Assembly (NCBI GenBank): GCA_013331575.1 | Contig: DUGD01000037.1 | Span: forward strand, 4,429-19,978 | Length of the DNA stretch: 15,550 nt | Source of the DNA: Candidatus Woesearchaeota archaeon | GTDB lineage: Archaea; Nanobdellota; Nanobdellia; Woesearchaeales; UBA525 | Direction: 5' to 3' | Part shown: one piece after another, positions 13,467-15,550 of the stretch | How the letters are laid out: each line of letters opens with the position of its first letter | How positions within the stretch are numbered: position 1 is the stretch's first letter | Position numbers and translations under genes: made by a program | Notes under the pieces: model-generated | Told to the model about the DNA's origin: nothing | Seen by the model: the letters and a program-made list of their open reading frames with translations, nothing else | Database searches by the model: none

Positions 13467-13946
13467 GAGGCTGGCCACGCCTCCTGCGACGACGATGCCC
13501 AAGGACAGAGGTACGATTCTCATAGTGGACGTTCGGTACCTGTGTACTCTATCGTTGTATTCCAGCACCGATGGGTCGTACGCCAATCGTGTCAGATCGC
13601 TTTTTGTCTGTACGATCGCAGCTTCTAGACTGTTCCGGTTGATTACGTCGTGTATCTTGTCGTTATCCGGTGCTAGTTTACGTAGTGATGTCGAAGCCAC
13701 TGCTATCGCGTCCAGTTGCTGCGCAAAGCCCTGGGCTGTGGCGTACGCGCGATACGCGGCGGTGGTCGGCTTTGCAGGATAGTTGGTTTGGGTGTGTATA
13801 GTCACTCCCATTCCGATGATTGCGGCTGCAATGGCAGGTATCATCGATACGTTCGTCAGTCTGCCGGGCTTCATATAGAATGGTCGGTCGCTTGTTGGTT
13901 GCGGTTGGTCCATGCCGGTGAGGAATCGCGACGTGCTTTTATGCAT
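13398..13946 (-). CDS. Two-helix membrane protein, paralogue B of a tandem pair
   Basis: About 182 residues from the ATG at 13946. A disordered N-terminus leads into TM1 (about 35-50), a largely helical middle (60-140), TM2 (about 144-165) and a basic tail D-R-R-K-R-Y-R-K. It shares D-L-T-R-L-x-x-D-x-x-V-L-E-Y (117-130) and, 16 residues on, the M-R-I-V-P-x-x-x-G entry to TM2 with the neighbouring gene, aligned without gaps. No known family is recognised. The start at 13946 overlaps the upstream stop by ATGCATAA, suggesting coupling; ATGs at 13976 and 13913 are alternatives and none has a good ribosome-binding site. The two products may form a hetero-complex in the membrane, with the middle helices outside or inside the cell. 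Confidence 0.65.
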   Translation of the reverse strand: MHKSTSRFLTGMDQPQPTSDRPFYMKPGRLTNVSMIPAIAAAIIGMGVTIHTQTNYPAKPTTAAYRAYATAQGFAQQLDAIAVASTSLRKLAPDNDKIHDVINRNSLEAAIVQTKSDLTRLAYDPSVLEYNDRVHRYRTSTMRIVPLSLGIVVAGGVASLLLSSALVDRRKRYRKSHPDMDL

Positions 13947-14469
13947 TGCGTCGCTTTCGTCGACGCAGCCATTCATCGAGTCCCATGCCGAGAAGTACTG
14001 TTATCATCGTCGATCCTATCGCATACGGCGCGAGTCTCCGTTTCGTCATCTGGAGTTGCGCGTCAGCAGTCTCGTACTCGAGTATCTTGCTGTCCGTGCG
14101 CATGCGTGTGACGTCCTCTTCTACCGAGTTCATTGCGGCGCGCAGCGTCTCTGACTTGGTTTGGTGCTCTAGGAACTTTTGGACGGCGTCGTTCTTGTAC
14201 GGGAGTTTGACGTCCAGCCCTTCTTGCGTAGTCAACTCGAGTTTTTTCTCGAGTAGCGAGAGCGTCAGCGTAGCGTTCTCGTATTGGCTGTATTGGGCAG
14301 GCCGCGACGGCATCCGTGCATTATGGTACGCCGGTATGCCGAACACGATACTTGCGCTAAGGACGCTCGCGACGAGTCCGGTTCCGAGCTGCACAGGACT
14401 GCGCTTGCCGTATATCCCATATCTCTCGAATGGGTTCTCGACGGGTGTGGGGCTGTACGCTTTGACCAT
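13939..14469 (-). CDS. Two-helix membrane protein, paralogue A of a tandem pair
   Basis: 176 residues: a polar N-terminus (N-P-F-E-R-Y-G-I-Y-G-K), TM1 (about 28-47), a long charged helical region likely to form a coiled coil (about 65-142, S-L-L-E-K-K-L-E-L ... S-V-E-E-D-V-T-R-M), TM2 (about 148-166) and an Arg/Lys tail (W-L-R-R-R-K-R-R). The last third aligns without gaps to the next gene: D-V-T-R-M-x-x-D-x-x-I-L-E-Y, then R-L-A-P-x-x-x-G. The plan resembles chain-length-determinant or sensor proteins in outline only; no family motif supports that. A TATA-like box sits 25 bases before the ATG at 14469 with no ribosome-binding site, so a leaderless transcript probably covers both genes. Confidence 0.7.
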   Translation of the reverse strand: MVKAYSPTPVENPFERYGIYGKRSPVQLGTGLVASVLSASIVFGIPAYHNARMPSRPAQYSQYENATLTLSLLEKKLELTTQEGLDVKLPYKNDAVQKFLEHQTKSETLRAAMNSVEEDVTRMRTDSKILEYETADAQLQMTKRRLAPYAIGSTMITVLLGMGLDEWLRRRKRRNA

Positions 14470-14490
14470 GATATGGGGAGTCGCGCACGG

Positions 14491-14498
14491 TTTTTATT
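14491..14498 (-). promoter_or_regulatory. TATA-like box for the tandem membrane genes
   Basis: AATAAAAA on the minus strand (AAGGCAATAAAAACCG), centred about 25 bases before the ATG at 14469. It lies in the short gap after the prenyltransferase gene, making the two-gene unit separate from it. Confidence 0.5.
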
Positions 14499-14559
14499 GC
14501 CTTCGGCGATACGCTCGATGGTCAACGTCCATGCAGAAGTCTCAGATTTTCTCGGGCCG

Positions 14560-15432
14560 TCAGAGTATGGCGCGTAGCAGATAGAACGCTCCAGCGGCGA
14601 GGAACGATATGTAGAGTGCCGCCGCGCCGTAGTGCGCGGTCCGTTCGATACGCGAGACCGGTGCCGCCGCCGTGAAGATGAACACGCACAGCGCGAGGGC
14701 GAGCAGCATGCGTACCGCGAACGAGAACCCGCCGAGCGCGAGCGTGATGACAAGCAGTGCGCTCGCGGCGATAGCCGTCGTGCGTGGCCCGGCGGCGACG
14801 GCAAACGTCCGGTGTCCTGCTCGCTTGTCAGGCGTGTAATCCACGAGCGCGGCGTACATATGGGTCGCGGCGACGGCGATGCAGAGGATGCTCGCTTTTC
14901 GCACCGCATCGCTATCCCATATGCCAAATGAGTGGCCGAGGAGGAATGGTCCGAGCCACAGCATCCCGTTCGCTATCGAGTCGAGCGGAGGGTGCTCCTT
15001 GAGCCGTAGCGGCGGTGCGGAGTACGCGACGAGGAGGATGATCAGGCCGGTCATCGCGAGAATATTGAGCGCGTTTCCCGTCGCTATCGTCGCGACCGCT
15101 GCCACGATGACCAGGAGCGCGGCGCTCATCAATATTGCGTATAACAAGCTCTTCTTCTCTGTTTTCCGGAGCACGGCGCCCTCGATCATCCCTTTGCGGG
15201 GATTTTTCTCGTCGGATACGATGTCGTAGATGTCGTTCACGCCGAACGCGATGATGCACAGCGGCAGCGTGAGCGCGAGGAGTTCTATCCAGATGATCGC
15301 CGTCATGACGGGCGTCGCTGTTCCTGTGAACACGTCGAGTCCCGGCCCGAACGCCACGCCGATGAGAAACGACAGGATGAGTACCGGCCAGAAGACGGGG
15401 CGGCTGATGACGAGGAGGCGGGAGAATCTCAT
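14560..15432 (-). CDS. UbiA-superfamily membrane prenyltransferase
   Basis: 290 residues, eight or nine hydrophobic helices. First Asp motif N-D-I-Y-D-I-V-S-D-E-K-N-P-R-K-G (66-81, Mg-diphosphate binding), then Y-S-A-P-P-L-R-L-K (137-145), and second motif D-Y-T-P-D-K-R-A-G-H-R-T (198-209). N-terminal S-R-P-V-F-W fits the family. UbiA enzymes attach a polyprenyl chain to an aromatic, glycerol-phosphate or carotenoid acceptor. The 'N-D-x-x-D ... E-K-N-P-R-K' form resembles lycopene-elongase-like members, but the acceptor cannot be decided from sequence; an archaeal lipid or quinone step is possible. The ATG at 15432 is chosen because similarity starts there; a GAGG lies 10 bases upstream. In-frame ATGs at 15495 and 15519 would add 21 or 29 polar, proline-rich residues. 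Confidence 0.85.
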   Translation of the reverse strand: MRFSRLLVISRPVFWPVLILSFLIGVAFGPGLDVFTGTATPVMTAIIWIELLALTLPLCIIAFGVNDIYDIVSDEKNPRKGMIEGAVLRKTEKKSLLYAILMSAALLVIVAAVATIATGNALNILAMTGLIILLVAYSAPPLRLKEHPPLDSIANGMLWLGPFLLGHSFGIWDSDAVRKASILCIAVAATHMYAALVDYTPDKRAGHRTFAVAAGPRTTAIAASALLVITLALGGFSFAVRMLLALALCVFIFTAAAPVSRIERTAHYGAAALYISFLAAGAFYLLRAIL

Positions 15433-15550
15433 CGTGCGCTGTCCTCGTGGTGGAAAGGTGTCAGGTGCCGGTAAGCCTGGTTCTGTAGGCACCATGCCAC
15501 CGAAGGCGTGGGTTGCCATCGTCGATATTCAACTAAGCGGCCATACTGGC
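15433..15550. other. Right-edge region: leader or N-terminal extension of the prenyltransferase
   Basis: The prenyltransferase frame stays open to 15519. On the minus strand a GAATAT stretch around 15525-15530 could be a TATA-like box serving a start at 15495. GGTGCC and GGCACC (about 15462-15494) form a 6-bp inverted repeat. No other gene is supported. Confidence 0.3.

Overview
The window looks like a piece of an archaeal chromosome, probably from a poorly characterised lineage (DPANN-like gene content is possible, but I cannot place it from sequence alone). The case for Archaea is: TATA boxes of the TTTATATA / TTTAAA type about 24-30 bases in front of several start codons that lack a Shine-Dalgarno (leaderless starts); a Bat-type HTH regulator; a COG1361-like anchored surface protein next to a MacB/FtsX ABC transporter; a PUA-less NSUN/RsmB-type RNA methyltransferase; and a UbiA prenyltransferase. 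No rRNA, tRNA, CRISPR array or recognisable transposase gene was seen.

Layout. 2-154 (+) is the 3' end of a HAD-like hydrolase, convergent with a minus-strand group: PRPP synthetase (1971-3125), a CoaD-CoaE fusion (792-1934) and an HD phosphohydrolase (157-795, ATGA-coupled to CoaDE). A divergent promoter region leads to a 303-codon gene (3313-4224, +) with an R-S-E signature of ADP-ribosyltransferases. Next comes a visibly AT-richer block, 4392-8054 (-), a tight operon running surface protein > ABC permease > ABC ATPase > Bat-type HTH regulator. This block lies between two copies of an 85-bp direct repeat (4191-4275 and 8206-8290, 79/85 identical) and a 15-bp inverted pair (4283-4297 / 8290-8304), so it looks like an acquired island.

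The next genes are a leaderless NFACT/RqcH-like gene (8456-9655) that lacks the C-terminal NFACT-R part but keeps D9/D98/R99, overlapping an NSUN-family m5C methyltransferase gene (9655-10743). After a sparse stretch with one 101-aa orphan gene (10988-11293, -) and a short candidate ORF, there is an Atm1/ABCB7-like ABC exporter (11533-13335, +). A minus-strand group closes the window: two overlapping genes for paralogous small proteins with a TM - helix - TM plan (13398-14469) and a UbiA-family prenyltransferase (14560-15432).

How the genes may work together. PRPP synthetase and CoaDE supply core cofactors. NFACT and the methyltransferase form a translation/RNA-modification pair. The ABC/HTH operon is a self-regulated envelope module. 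Leaderless and Shine-Dalgarno starts coexist: AAGGTGA precedes both the PRPP synthetase and the surface protein gene. The most unusual items are the repeat-bounded island with the ART-like gene at its edge, the bacterial-type CoaD-CoaE fusion, the NFACT protein without NFACT-R, and the tandem paralogous membrane proteins.
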